From Bacillota bacterium (GTDB lineage Bacteria > Bacillota > Clostridia > Lachnospirales > Bianqueaceae), in the NCBI GenBank assembly GCA_017442735.1, contig JAFRZE010000068.1:1-64000 (forward strand): a stretch of DNA of 64,000 nt, in the 5' to 3' direction. Below the pieces are notes generated by a model. It was not told where the DNA came from, did not search any database, and worked only from the letters and a program-made list of their open reading frames with translations. Made by a program: the position numbers and the translations under genes. Positions 51,675-59,903 of the stretch are shown here, piece after piece. Numbering within the stretch: position 1 is the first letter of the stretch; the number at the start of each line of letters is the position of its first letter.

Positions 51675-52502
51675 ATGTCTTCCAAAAATGTTTCCATGAC
51701 ACAGCGGCTGGTCCTTTCCGCGATGCTGATCGCGATCGCCGCCGTCCTGTCCATCATCAAAGTCATCGACCTGCCCTACGGCGGTTCAGTCACACCGGCC
51801 TCCATGCTGCCACTGGTCATCATCGCCTACCGCTTCGGTACGCCCTGGGGCCTGCTCTGTGGTTTTGTCTATGGCATCATCCAGCTTTTCCTGGGCATGG
51901 ACAACTTCTCGTATGTGACCGGCGCCGCGTCCGTGATCGCGCTGGCGATCTTCGACTATCTGCTGGCCTTCACGGGTCTGGGCTTCGGCGGCATCTTCCG
52001 TAAGAAAGATTCCTCTTCCCAGCCGGCCGCCTTTGTTTCCGGCATCCTGCTCGTCAGCCTGATCCGCTATCTCTGTCATGTGATCAGCGGCGCGACCGTC
52101 TGGGCAGGCCTTTCCGTCCCGACAGCCGACGCGCTGCGCTATTCGGTCATCTATAACGCGACCTACATGCTGCCAGAACTGCTCGTCCTGCTGATCATCG
52201 GGTTCTATCTGTCGAAGACCTTCGACTTCGGTTCCGCTCAGCTGAAGCTGGCCGCGAGAGACGAGTCCGATTCTGCCGGTCGTCCACTGGCGATCGCCGC
52301 GGGCCTGCTGCTCGCCGGCGCCGGTGTGTTCGATGTAGCCGCGATCTTCAGCAAACTTCAGAACGCGGAGACCGGCGAGTTCGATATCACCGGCTTCTCT
52401 CAGGCGCCATGGCTTTGGATCGCGATCATCAGCGTGATCGCCATCGTCGTAGCCGTCGCCCTGCTAATCCTGAGAAAGAAAGTCATAAAGAAAGCTGCAT
52501 AA
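51675..52502 (+). CDS. thiT: Energy-coupled thiamine transporter ThiT with extra C-terminal helices
   Basis: A 275-residue membrane protein. The first about 190 residues fit the ThiT S component of ECF transporters (six helices; LPYGGSVTPASMLPL and YSVIYNATYMLPELL line the thiamine site). About 85 residues more, with two further hydrophobic helices and a basic end (LRKKVIKKAA), are unusual for ThiT. TPP riboswitch control supports thiamine uptake. The start has AAAGGAG. ECF module genes are not in the window. Confidence 0.93.
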   Translation: MSSKNVSMTQRLVLSAMLIAIAAVLSIIKVIDLPYGGSVTPASMLPLVIIAYRFGTPWGLLCGFVYGIIQLFLGMDNFSYVTGAASVIALAIFDYLLAFTGLGFGGIFRKKDSSSQPAAFVSGILLVSLIRYLCHVISGATVWAGLSVPTADALRYSVIYNATYMLPELLVLLIIGFYLSKTFDFGSAQLKLAARDESDSAGRPLAIAAGLLLAGAGVFDVAAIFSKLQNAETGEFDITGFSQAPWLWIAIISVIAIVVAVALLILRKKVIKKAA

Positions 52503-52506
52503 CAAG

Positions 52507-52543
52507 AAGGAGTCATAGCGAAAATGCTATGGCTCCTTTTCCA
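52507..52543 (+). terminator. Terminator of thiT
   Basis: aaggagtcatagc (52507-52519) pairs with gctatggctcctt (52526-52538), one wobble, then TTTCC. Confidence 0.82.
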
Positions 52544-52574
52544 AGTGGGTTGTTATTTTTCATATATACATTTT

Positions 52575-53375
52575 TTAGTCCATCTGAATCCGGTGTTCTT
52601 TCTTCCAGACAAGTTTCGCGAGCAGCACCATCGCTACTGCCAGCAGGCAGATGATACCTTCGATCGCAAGGGTAGGCACGTCCAGCCCGGCCGCCACAAC
52701 GCTGATCCCATCGACCAGCAGGTGGCAAAGGATCGCCAGGAAGTAGAGCCCGATCTTCCGGTTCTTCACGCCGAACCATACGAGGACCGAAAGGCTGAGC
52801 TGCAGGACGATCGCGAACAGCCGCTCGAGCATTCCTACCAGGAATACCCAGGAAGATGTTTCTGCCAGCTGCGTGAAAACCGCTTCGACCTGGCCAAGGT
52901 ATTCTTCCGGCAGGCCGGTCGTCAGAAGCGCCGCGTTACCGGTATTGATCATGACCGAGTAGATCAGGTTGTTGACCATCGTCATGCCCAGCAGCACCAT
53001 GCATTCGATCCCGCCGTGGCCGGCGCCGTACATCAGCGCGTTGGCATCGTTCGGCAGGTATTTTTTCAGGAGCGTTTTCATAGCGATCAGCCGTCCGGTC
53101 TCTTCGAAGAGCCCGGCCATCAGGCCGCCGTACAGGGCGTACAGCCAGATGTTGGCCTGGATCGCCTTGCCAAAGGACGTGAGGAACACCACCTGATGGA
53201 TCAGCCTTTCCACGATCAGCGCGAAGACCAGCATGACTGCCATACCGATAAAGAACGGCGGGAAATTCGCTTTCTTCTTCACCCGCAGCCAGATCATCAG
53301 CGCGATCGGGACCAGAAAGGCCAGACAGAGAGATATGGCCATAAATACGATCGACAGGGCAGGAACTTTACTCAT
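52575..53375 (-). CDS. YhfC-family intramembrane glutamic protease
   Basis: A 266-residue polytopic membrane protein. The family pattern is FEETGR (about 91-96), GHGGIE (about 118-123) and a late HLLVDG, matching YhfC-type (PF10086-like) putative intramembrane peptidases. About seven helices are predicted. It overlaps the upstream MerR gene by 8 nt, so it is translated with it. A role in cutting a membrane-bound partner is inference. Confidence 0.85.
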   Translation of the reverse strand: MSKVPALSIVFMAISLCLAFLVPIALMIWLRVKKKANFPPFFIGMAVMLVFALIVERLIHQVVFLTSFGKAIQANIWLYALYGGLMAGLFEETGRLIAMKTLLKKYLPNDANALMYGAGHGGIECMVLLGMTMVNNLIYSVMINTGNAALLTTGLPEEYLGQVEAVFTQLAETSSWVFLVGMLERLFAIVLQLSLSVLVWFGVKNRKIGLYFLAILCHLLVDGISVVAAGLDVPTLAIEGIICLLAVAMVLLAKLVWKKEHRIQMD

Positions 53376-54120
53376 TTTCTACCTCCAGCGCAGTCTCAAT
53401 GCAGAAACTCTTCTTCCCGCAGTGCGGGCAGGTCAGTTTCCTGGTCTTCATCGTGTGCGCCGCCCACAGGATCTCTTTCTTCTTTCCACGGAATACTTCA
53501 TGGCATTCCGGGCAGATGAACGCGGCATTTTTACAGTAGTACCGGAACATGATCACGGTCATCATCGCGACGATCACCATTCCCGCGGCGAACGGCCACC
53601 AGATCTTTGATGCAATCGCGTAGATCAGGGTACCGTATTCGATCATTCCCATGATAACGGCTGTTATGATCATCGTTCTGATCATTTTCTTATGCAGTTC
53701 TTTGTTTTTCATTTGACTGGCTATGTCTTGCATCGTGTTTTCTGTTACGGTTTTGGCGGATCGGATCTCGCTCAGGAACTCTTTTGCCTGCTCAAGCTGC
53801 TGCTTCCTTTCGGCCGTTTCCTCTTCCAGGGTACGGATCTGTTCCTCCAGGACGGTCTCGATGACTTTCGTCGCGTTTTCTTCCTTTTGGATACGCGCGA
53901 TATTGTCGATCGACATGCCCAGAGAACGAAGATAGGTCAGCAGCTGAAGTTTTCTGACGTCCTCCCGGGTATACATCCGGCGGCCGCCTTCCGTAAGCTC
54001 ACTCGGCTCCAGGATCCCGCGCTGGTCATAATACTGAACCGTGCGGACACTGACCGAACACATCTTCGCGATCTCCCCGGTAGAGAACATTTCCATCTCT
54101 TTTTCCGCCTTGTCTGACAT
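53368..54120 (-). CDS. Membrane-anchored MerR-type regulator with zinc ribbon
   Basis: A 250-residue regulator. The MerR helix-turn-helix is at about 11-80 (STGEIAKMCSVSVRTVQYYD), followed by a long coiled coil (about 85-125), two membrane helices (about 145-190) and a C-terminal four-Cys ribbon (CPECHEV and CPHCGKKS). The start at 54120 has AAGGAGG at 7 nt; the frame continues upstream without support. With two helices, both the DNA-binding part and the ribbon face the cytosol. It overlaps the YhfC protease gene. Confidence 0.85.
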   Translation of the reverse strand: MSDKAEKEMEMFSTGEIAKMCSVSVRTVQYYDQRGILEPSELTEGGRRMYTREDVRKLQLLTYLRSLGMSIDNIARIQKEENATKVIETVLEEQIRTLEEETAERKQQLEQAKEFLSEIRSAKTVTENTMQDIASQMKNKELHKKMIRTMIITAVIMGMIEYGTLIYAIASKIWWPFAAGMVIVAMMTVIMFRYYCKNAAFICPECHEVFRGKKKEILWAAHTMKTRKLTCPHCGKKSFCIETALEVENE

Positions 54121-54193
54121 AGCTCTTACCTCCTTACACGCCCAATATAGCGTATGACGCTGCGTCACAAGCAATACCTGACGCAAGGGGATT

Positions 54194-55108
54194 TTACAAA
54201 AGTTTCCCGATATTTTCCACGATATACGTTGGTTCGACCTCAGAGGCGGCCACATCCTCCATCGTGGACTCCCCGGACAACACCAGAACCGCGTCCATCC
54301 CGTTGTTCACACCGACCGCGATATCCGTATAGAGCCGGTCCCCCACGACCACCATGTCGCTCCGGTCAAGACCCGTATGCGCTTCGATCATCCGGACGAC
54401 GTCCTCGTAGGGTTTGCCGAAATAGCGTGGCTTTTTCCCGGTGGACGCGGTGATGAGCGCGCAGATCGCTCCGGAGTCCGGAACGAAGTCGCCCTCTTCC
54501 TTTGTCACCGGACAATTGAAATCCGGATGCGTACTGAAGAACTCCGCGCCGCGCCGGATCAGCCGGCAGGCGATATTCAGTTTCTCATAGGTCAGTGTCG
54601 TATCAAAGCTGGCTACGACGATGGGACAAAGGGACACTTCTTCCTCGGCACAGGGCAGCGGTTTTGCCGCTTTGCTCTTTGACGGGACCGCTTCCGCGGC
54701 GGCCGTGCCTGCCGATCCGTAGCCGTTATTTACCAGCCAGTCATTATACAGGGAAATACCCGCTTCGCGGAATTTCTTTTCCAGATCCGGCGTCCCCACC
54801 AGATAGACCATCTTTCCCGGCCGTTCCTTCTTCAGAAAAGCCAGCATCGTCTCTCCGGACGTCAGGATCTGCGACTCGCTCGCCGGGATCCCCAGGGCGG
54901 CCAGGCGCTTCACATAGGTCTCTTTGGAACGGGAAGCGTTGTTGGTAAAGAAGAGATATTCCGCCCCCGTCTGTTTGATGCGGGAAAGGAAAGGCAGGGT
55001 CTCAGGGAAGACGGAACTGCCCAGATAGACCGTCCCGTCCATATCGAGGATCCAGAGTTTCTTTTGAAATAAAGCCCGGAGCGCGTCCGGGCTTGCGATG
55101 TTTTTCAT
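54194..55108 (-). CDS. HAD-family phosphatase, NagD type
   Basis: A 304-residue HAD hydrolase. Motif I is LDMDGTVYLGS (catalytic Asp pair), motif II is FFTNNAS, and motif IV is VVGDRLYTDIAVGVNNGMD. A type IIA cap fits NagD/glycerol-2-phosphatase relatives. It precedes nothing in its direction within 70 nt and follows sortase B by 12 nt. Confidence 0.92.
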   Translation of the reverse strand: MKNIASPDALRALFQKKLWILDMDGTVYLGSSVFPETLPFLSRIKQTGAEYLFFTNNASRSKETYVKRLAALGIPASESQILTSGETMLAFLKKERPGKMVYLVGTPDLEKKFREAGISLYNDWLVNNGYGSAGTAAAEAVPSKSKAAKPLPCAEEEVSLCPIVVASFDTTLTYEKLNIACRLIRRGAEFFSTHPDFNCPVTKEEGDFVPDSGAICALITASTGKKPRYFGKPYEDVVRMIEAHTGLDRSDMVVVGDRLYTDIAVGVNNGMDAVLVLSGESTMEDVAASEVEPTYIVENIGKLL

Positions 55109-55120
55109 AGGTTTTCTCTC

Positions 55121-56017
55121 TTATTCTTGTGACGATTCCTGTGAGGATTCCTGCGCCGGTTCCGCCGGCATTTGTACGGGCGTACGGGATCTTTCGATCA
55201 TTTTAGCGTGTACGAGCAGGCGGCCCTCCGAGGGATGAAGAAGGGAATCACAGGTCGATAGCGTGAGGATCTGCTCGTCGGTATCGGCGGATACGACGAC
55301 ATCCGTCTTGATAACCGAGCGGTCATAGCAAGCCTGAATATACCGGGCGTAGTCATCATCCGTCGCGAAGACGGTCTGCCAGGCATCGACAAAAGTGGTA
55401 AGCCGGTAGACCGCGAAGACTTCACAGTCGTACATGATATCTTCCTTACCGACCCGCATCAAGAGCGTAAAGTTCTTGTGCTGCTCGTACCAGTCCTGCT
55501 CCAGATACTCGCCGATGATCCAGAACATCGACTTGTCCTTCATCCGGTGTCCGTAGATGATGTAGTTCTGCCGTTTCGCTCCGGGTGTATTCGTGGCGTC
55601 CAGGAACGGGATGCCGGCGTAATTGTATTCCCGGAAGAAGTCGCGGTGCAGGTAATAATCGTTGTCCGCCGCGTGCATGACCGCAAAGTCCACGACAGTA
55701 TCCGGGATATTGATCCATCCGACCGTATCGGGATTCTGCGCGACCAGCGGGCTGAGTGAATAAGCTTCCTGTGTGATCTTATTCTCTTTTGCCTGCGTGG
55801 GCGTGACCTCGGAACCCTCCTGGGCCTCCTGCTCGACCACTGTCTGCTGTCCGTAAAAGACTTCCGACACTTTATTCTGGCTGACTGTATTATGATGATA
55901 TTTCTGGTACATGACGAACAGTTTATAACCCGAAAAACCGACGACGCCCAGAAGGACGACGATCAGTCCGGTCAGGATAATATTCGTGACGGACCATTTT
56001 TTCTTCTTTTTGACCAT
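55121..56017 (-). CDS. srtB: Class B sortase
   Basis: A 298-residue transpeptidase. A basic N-terminus and signal-anchor helix (about 12-32) lead to the catalytic domain with NYIIYGHRMKDKSMFW (catalytic His) and LTLSTCDSLLHPSEGRLLVH (Cys about 256 and the Arg). It should attach a surface protein or pilin to the cell wall. No candidate substrate with a sorting signal is nearby. It follows smpB by 11 nt and precedes the HAD gene. Confidence 0.93.
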   Translation of the reverse strand: MVKKKKKWSVTNIILTGLIVVLLGVVGFSGYKLFVMYQKYHHNTVSQNKVSEVFYGQQTVVEQEAQEGSEVTPTQAKENKITQEAYSLSPLVAQNPDTVGWINIPDTVVDFAVMHAADNDYYLHRDFFREYNYAGIPFLDATNTPGAKRQNYIIYGHRMKDKSMFWIIGEYLEQDWYEQHKNFTLLMRVGKEDIMYDCEVFAVYRLTTFVDAWQTVFATDDDYARYIQACYDRSVIKTDVVVSADTDEQILTLSTCDSLLHPSEGRLLVHAKMIERSRTPVQMPAEPAQESSQESSQE

Positions 56018-56028
56018 GTTTTTCCCCG

Positions 56029-56496
56029 TTAGTACATTTTGCTGATCTTATAATCCCGCTCGGCCTCGCGGCGCTGATCTTTCTTCGCGATGGTCTCGCG
56101 TTTATCGTACAGCTTTTTGCCCTTGGCCAGCGCTATCTCGAGCTTCGCGTGATTGCCCCGGAAATACAGCCGGACCGGAACGATCGTATAGCCGTCCGCC
56201 TTGACCGCGCCGAGGAGCTTGCGGATCTCGTGCTTGTGCAGAAGCAGCTTGCGCGTACGAAGCGGATCCTTATTGAAGATATTGCCGTGCTCGTAGGGAG
56301 AAATATGCATATTGTAGATATAAGCTTCTCCGTGTTCGATGGCAACGTAGCTCTCCTTCAGGCTGCACTTGCCGGCGCGAAGGGATTTGACCTCGGTTCC
56401 GGAAAGCGAAAGTCCGGCCTCATAGAGCTCCTCCAGGAAATAATCATGGTGAGCTCTTCGATTCTGTGCTACCGGTTTAACGGTATCTTTTGCCAT
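56029..56496 (-). CDS. smpB: SsrA-binding protein
   Basis: A 155-residue Smp[30 protein letters not shown] and the C-terminal [19 protein letters not shown] are conserved. It binds tmRNA in ribosome rescue. The start at 56496 has GGAGAACTAACT; a TTG at 56514 lies in the terminator tail. A terminator-like hairpin stands just upstream, and rnr, often between secG and smpB, is absent. Confidence 0.96.
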   Translation of the reverse strand: MAKDTVKPVAQNRRAHHDYFLEELYEAGLSLSGTEVKSLRAGKCSLKESYVAIEHGEAYIYNMHISPYEHGNIFNKDPLRTRKLLLHKHEIRKLLGAVKADGYTIVPVRLYFRGNHAKLEIALAKGKKLYDKRETIAKKDQRREAERDYKISKMY

Positions 56497-56510
56497 AGTT
56501 AGTTCTCCTA

Positions 56511-56545
56511 ACAAAAAACGGCCCGCAGCATCCGCCGGGACCGTT
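56511..56545 (-). terminator. Terminator-like hairpin between secG and smpB
   Basis: aacggcccg (56517-56525) pairs with cgggaccgtt (56536-56545) with one bulge; TTTTTT follows on the minus strand and runs to within about 10 nt of the smpB ribosome binding site. Confidence 0.75.
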
Positions 56546-56566
56546 ATCTACCAAAGGGTCAGCGGA

Positions 56567-56818
56567 TCAGGAAATCGCACTGACGATGAAATAAAGCACC
56601 AGAGCCAGCACCAGATATCCGGCAGCCAGAATCTTGGTCAGCCTCTCCAGTTTCCCTTCCAGGGTCCGTGCTTTGTTCTTGCCGAAATAAGTCTCCGCGG
56701 CACCGCTGATAGCGCCGGAAAGTCCCGCGCTCTTGCCTTCCTGCAGGAGCACGACTGCGGACATCACGAGACAAATAAGCAGCAGAAGAATAGAAAGAAC
56801 AATCGCCAAAGCTTTCAT
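56567..56818 (-). CDS. secG: Preprotein translocase subunit SecG
   Basis: An 83-residue protein with two membrane helices (about 1-22 and 62-80) and the loop VVLLQEGKSAGLSGAISG typical of SecG. It supports SecYEG export. GAGGTGACATAG precedes the start; a strong promoter lies at 56892-56920. Confidence 0.95.
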   Translation of the reverse strand: MKALAIVLSILLLLICLVMSAVVLLQEGKSAGLSGAISGAAETYFGKNKARTLEGKLERLTKILAAGYLVLALVLYFIVSAIS

Positions 56819-56891
56819 CTATGTCACCTCTTTCAATATAATACGGGGTCATCGGCAGTCTCCATACTCCGGTACGGAAAATGCAACGACT

Positions 56892-56920
56892 ATCATAACA
56901 CAGAAAAAAGCCTCTGTCAA
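56892..56920 (-). promoter_or_regulatory. Promoter of secG
   Basis: Minus-strand TTGACA (56915-56920), 17-nt spacer and TATGAT (56892-56897). It overlaps the end of the YfcE gene. Confidence 0.75.
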
Positions 56921-57492
56921 TGCCTTTTCCAACGCATTTTCTCTTCGCCGAAGCTTTCTTCTTCCAGCCTCTTCCAGACAAATTCTCCTTTCTCGAGAAT
57001 CATATACCCATGCCAGCTTCCGTCCTTCGGGATCGCGACCGAGCCCGGATTGATATAGGTATAGGTCTCATGCTCCCGTACCACCGGCACATGAGTATGC
57101 CCGTGGAGCAGGATATCCCCTTCGCACAGTGGCGGCAGATGGTTTTCGTTCCACACATGCCCGTGGGTCAGATAGACGAGCGCGTCCGGCTGATCATCTT
57201 CCGCCGGCAGAGAAAGGATCGCATAGTCCGCCATGATCGGGAACTGAAGCACCATCTGATCGACCGCGCTGTCACAGTTGCCGCATATCGCGAGGATCCG
57301 GTTTTTCAGGGGATTCAGCATCTCGATCACCTTCGGCGGATCATACTCGTCCGGCAGATTGTTGCGCGGACCGTGATAGAGAACGTCGCCCAGAAGGATC
57401 AGCCGATCCGCCTGCTCTTTTTCAAAGGCTTCCAGCATTTTGCGGCACCACGCCGCAGATCCGTGGATGTCGGACGCGATAAAATACTTCAT
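56917..57492 (-). CDS. yfcE: YfcE-type metallophosphodiesterase
   Basis: A 191-residue calcineurin-like phosphoesterase: ASDIHGS, LLGDVLYHGPRN, CGNCDS, THGHVWNE and GHTHVPV supply the metal ligands. It hydrolyses simple phosphodiesters in vitro; the cellular role is unclear. It overlaps aroA by 4 nt. Confidence 0.93.
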   Translation of the reverse strand: MKYFIASDIHGSAAWCRKMLEAFEKEQADRLILLGDVLYHGPRNNLPDEYDPPKVIEMLNPLKNRILAICGNCDSAVDQMVLQFPIMADYAILSLPAEDDQPDALVYLTHGHVWNENHLPPLCEGDILLHGHTHVPVVREHETYTYINPGSVAIPKDGSWHGYMILEKGEFVWKRLEEESFGEEKMRWKRH

Positions 57493-58823
57493 AGCTCATT
57501 CCTTTCTTCTATATGGATTCCAAGTCCCTGCAGACGTTCAAAAAAGGTCGGATCGCTTTTTCGGACAGCCTGCGCTCCGCGGATCACGCCACCGGTTCGT
57601 ATCAGAAGGACGGCGAGCGCCATGACGATCCGGTGATCGCCATGTCCCTGCAGGGGCTCTTCCGGCGTCTGAAGTTCTCCCGGGAGGATCGTGAAGCTGT
57701 CTTCTCCGGTCTTTGTCTGTATGCCGAATTTACCCAGTTCTTCCGCCATCGCCCGGACGCGATCGCTTTCTTTCTCGCGAAGACGGGCGGTGCCCGTAAA
57801 TGTGCCGCCGCAGCCAAGCCCCGCGGCCGCCCCGAAGAGGATCGGGCCGAGATCGGGCGTATCGGACAGGTCGATCATCTTTCCTTGTTTCAGCTGCGCG
57901 ACAAGATCCGGGAAAACCCTGTCGCCCTGCCGCGTCATGGGATCCAGGCCGGTGATCGTTATTTCGCTTTCCGAATCGAGAAGCGGGATCGCTTTCAGAA
58001 ACGCCGCCTGTGATTCATCTCCCTCGATGGAGATATTGGCGGCTGTATATCGCTGCCCTCCGGGGATAAGGATCGCTTCGCGCTCCTGCAGCGTTTCCCG
58101 GCAGGTCCAAATACCGAACCGTTCCAGTATCTGCCGGGTCATCTCGATATACGGCCGGCTGACGATGGGCGGGATGAGCTCGATCCGTCCTCCTTCCGGG
58201 AACAGCGGAAGGGCGAATAAAAGTCCCGTTGCGAACTGACTGCTGATATGACCTTGTATGGTGACGGACATCGGTCCCGGCCGCGACTCTTCGTGTTCGG
58301 GTCCCTGCTGTCCGGATCCGGCTCTTCCGCAGATGTCCAGAAAAGACGCTTCTTCGGTCTGTCCGTACCGGAAGGTCATTCCGTATTGTTGACAAAGTTC
58401 TTCATAAACGTCAAGCGGCCGCTCAAAAAGAGATTTTTCTCCCACGAACCGCGCCGGATGACCAAGAGATAGTACCAGCGGGATCAGAAAACGCAGCGTC
58501 GAGCCGCTGGCGCGGACAGGCAGAATCAGGCCGGTCTGCTCTCTTTCGTCTGCCGGGTCTTCCACGGGGATCACCCCGCAGTCTTTTCCGATCCCACGAA
58601 CCGTGATCGCTCCATCACCAGGAAGAAGCTCACATCCAAGCACCTTCAGGCAATCGATCGTTGCCAGAATATCCTCGGATAAAGCTGGTCCATCCGTCCG
58701 GCTGATACGGCTTTCTCCTTCCGAAAGTGCTGCCGCGATCAGCGCCCGGTGAAGCAGGCTTTTAGAGGGCGGCGCAGCGACCGTTCCTCTGGCATGGCCC
58801 GGCCATATCCGAATCTCTGTCAT
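57489..58823 (-). CDS. aroA: 3-phosphoshikimate 1-carboxyvinyltransferase (EPSP synthase)
   Basis: A 444-residue enzyme of the shikimate pathway. PPSKSLLHRALIAAALSEG near the N-terminus and LREKESDRVRAMAEELGKFG near the C-terminus are the two signature motifs. Overlaps the aroQK-like gene upstream and yfcE downstream by 4 nt each. Confidence 0.96.
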   Translation of the reverse strand: MTEIRIWPGHARGTVAAPPSKSLLHRALIAAALSEGESRISRTDGPALSEDILATIDCLKVLGCELLPGDGAITVRGIGKDCGVIPVEDPADEREQTGLILPVRASGSTLRFLIPLVLSLGHPARFVGEKSLFERPLDVYEELCQQYGMTFRYGQTEEASFLDICGRAGSGQQGPEHEESRPGPMSVTIQGHISSQFATGLLFALPLFPEGGRIELIPPIVSRPYIEMTRQILERFGIWTCRETLQEREAILIPGGQRYTAANISIEGDESQAAFLKAIPLLDSESEITITGLDPMTRQGDRVFPDLVAQLKQGKMIDLSDTPDLGPILFGAAAGLGCGGTFTGTARLREKESDRVRAMAEELGKFGIQTKTGEDSFTILPGELQTPEEPLQGHGDHRIVMALAVLLIRTGGVIRGAQAVRKSDPTFFERLQGLGIHIEERNEL

Positions 58824-59599
58824 TCCTCTTCCCTCTTTTTCATGGACAGAAGGATCTTCTCCGCGGCTTCTTCCGGCGAGAGGATCTCGATCCGTTCATC
58901 GGCCGTCGAAAGATAGATCTCATATCGGTTCTGATAAAGGTCAAATAGTTTTTCTCTGGTATCCGCCAGCGGACGCTCCTCGGACACTTCGATCAGCGCC
59001 GGATCCCGGTCGAGGAAAAAGATCAGCCCGCTCTGATGAAGCGCTCTCACGTTTTCTCTCCGAAGAATGGCGCCGCCGCCCACAGACAGGATCTGACCGG
59101 GTCTGGACGCGGCTTCCCGGATCACTTCACTTTCCAGATTGCGGAAATAAAGTTCTCCAAAGCGCGAGAAGATCTCCCGGATAGAAATCCCGGTCCGCAT
59201 AACGATCACCTCATCGGTGTCGACCAGCGGCCGGCCCGTCTTCTCCGCCAGGATCCGGCTGACTGCCGACTTTCCGCTTCCAGGCATACCGGAAAGGACG
59301 ATGTTCCAGTCTTTGCCTTCCGTGATCGTTCCGGCGCCAAGGGTCCTTTGATAATCTTTCGAAAGATCCAGGATATGCCGGAGAAAAGAAGTATAATACG
59401 GCCGAAGCGCCGGATCCTTGATCCAGAGCGTCTCTTCTTCCAGCATCCGCTGCTCCCTCTCCGGCGCGTAGATCGGCAGCTTTCTCGCTTTTTTATAAGC
59501 CGACGCGGCCGCCGACTGTTTCATTCTTTCCTCAAACAACGCCGCCAGCTGATGGTCGATCTCATCGATGGCCTGCCGGATCTGTTCCAATTCGCTCAT
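58820..59599 (-). CDS. aroK: Chorismate mutase-shikimate kinase fusion
   Basis: A 259-residue two-domain protein. Residues 1-80 are an AroQ-type chorismate mutase (ELEQIRQAIDEIDHQL, then YAPEREQRMLEEE). Residues from about 98 form shikimate kinase with Walker A GMPGSGKS (104-111), VDTDEVI and GGGAILRREN. The start at 59599 has AGGAAGAGG; the ATG at 59620 is inside it. It joins two non-adjacent steps of aromatic synthesis and overlaps aroA by 4 nt. Confidence 0.93.
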   Translation of the reverse strand: MSELEQIRQAIDEIDHQLAALFEERMKQSAAASAYKKARKLPIYAPEREQRMLEEETLWIKDPALRPYYTSFLRHILDLSKDYQRTLGAGTITEGKDWNIVLSGMPGSGKSAVSRILAEKTGRPLVDTDEVIVMRTGISIREIFSRFGELYFRNLESEVIREAASRPGQILSVGGGAILRRENVRALHQSGLIFFLDRDPALIEVSEERPLADTREKLFDLYQNRYEIYLSTADERIEILSPEEAAEKILLSMKKREEE

Positions 59600-59686
59600 G
59601 AAGTTCCTCTTCCTGTCCATGGTTTTCGTGTCCCCATGATATCATAATCTGCCTGATCTATCAAGAAAAGCACCTGAAAATCCCTC

Positions 59687-59715
59687 TTGACAGAACGCGA
59701 ATGGCAGGATATAAT
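59687..59715 (+). promoter_or_regulatory. Consensus promoter of tRNA-Pro
   Basis: TTGACA (59687-59692), 17-nt spacer and TATAAT (59710-59715), a perfect sigma-A match. Confidence 0.9.
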
Positions 59716-59744
59716 TGTTAAGCTATGAATCCCACAGGGATTTT

Positions 59745-59818
59745 CGGAATGTGGCTCAGTTTGGTAGAGCGCTGCGTTCGGGACGCAGAGGCCGCAGGTT
59801 CAAATCCTGTCATTCCGA
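59745..59818 (+). tRNA. tRNA-Pro (CGG)
   Basis: A 74-nt cloverleaf: acceptor CGGAATG/CATTCCG, anticodon stem CTGCG/CGCAG around TTCGGGA (anticodon CGG), T-loop TTCAAAT, and discriminator A. CCA is not encoded. Confidence 0.95.
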
Positions 59819-59825
59819 CTGAACA

Positions 59826-59855
59826 GGGCTGTCAGAAATGACAGCCCGTTTTTTT
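59826..59855 (+). terminator. Terminator of tRNA-Pro
   Basis: gggctgtca (59826-59834) pairs with tgacagccc (59839-59847), GAAA loop, then GTTTTTTT. Confidence 0.93.
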
Positions 59856-59903
59856 GCCCCGGTACTTCATCTGGATAAAGTGCCAAAAAGAAAGGAGAAT
59901 TCC

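Noticed and set aside
59856-59903. Promoter for the second M3 peptidase between the tRNA-Pro terminator and its start
   Set aside because: No -35/-10 pair is visible in the 48 nt; readthrough from tRNA-Pro remains possible.
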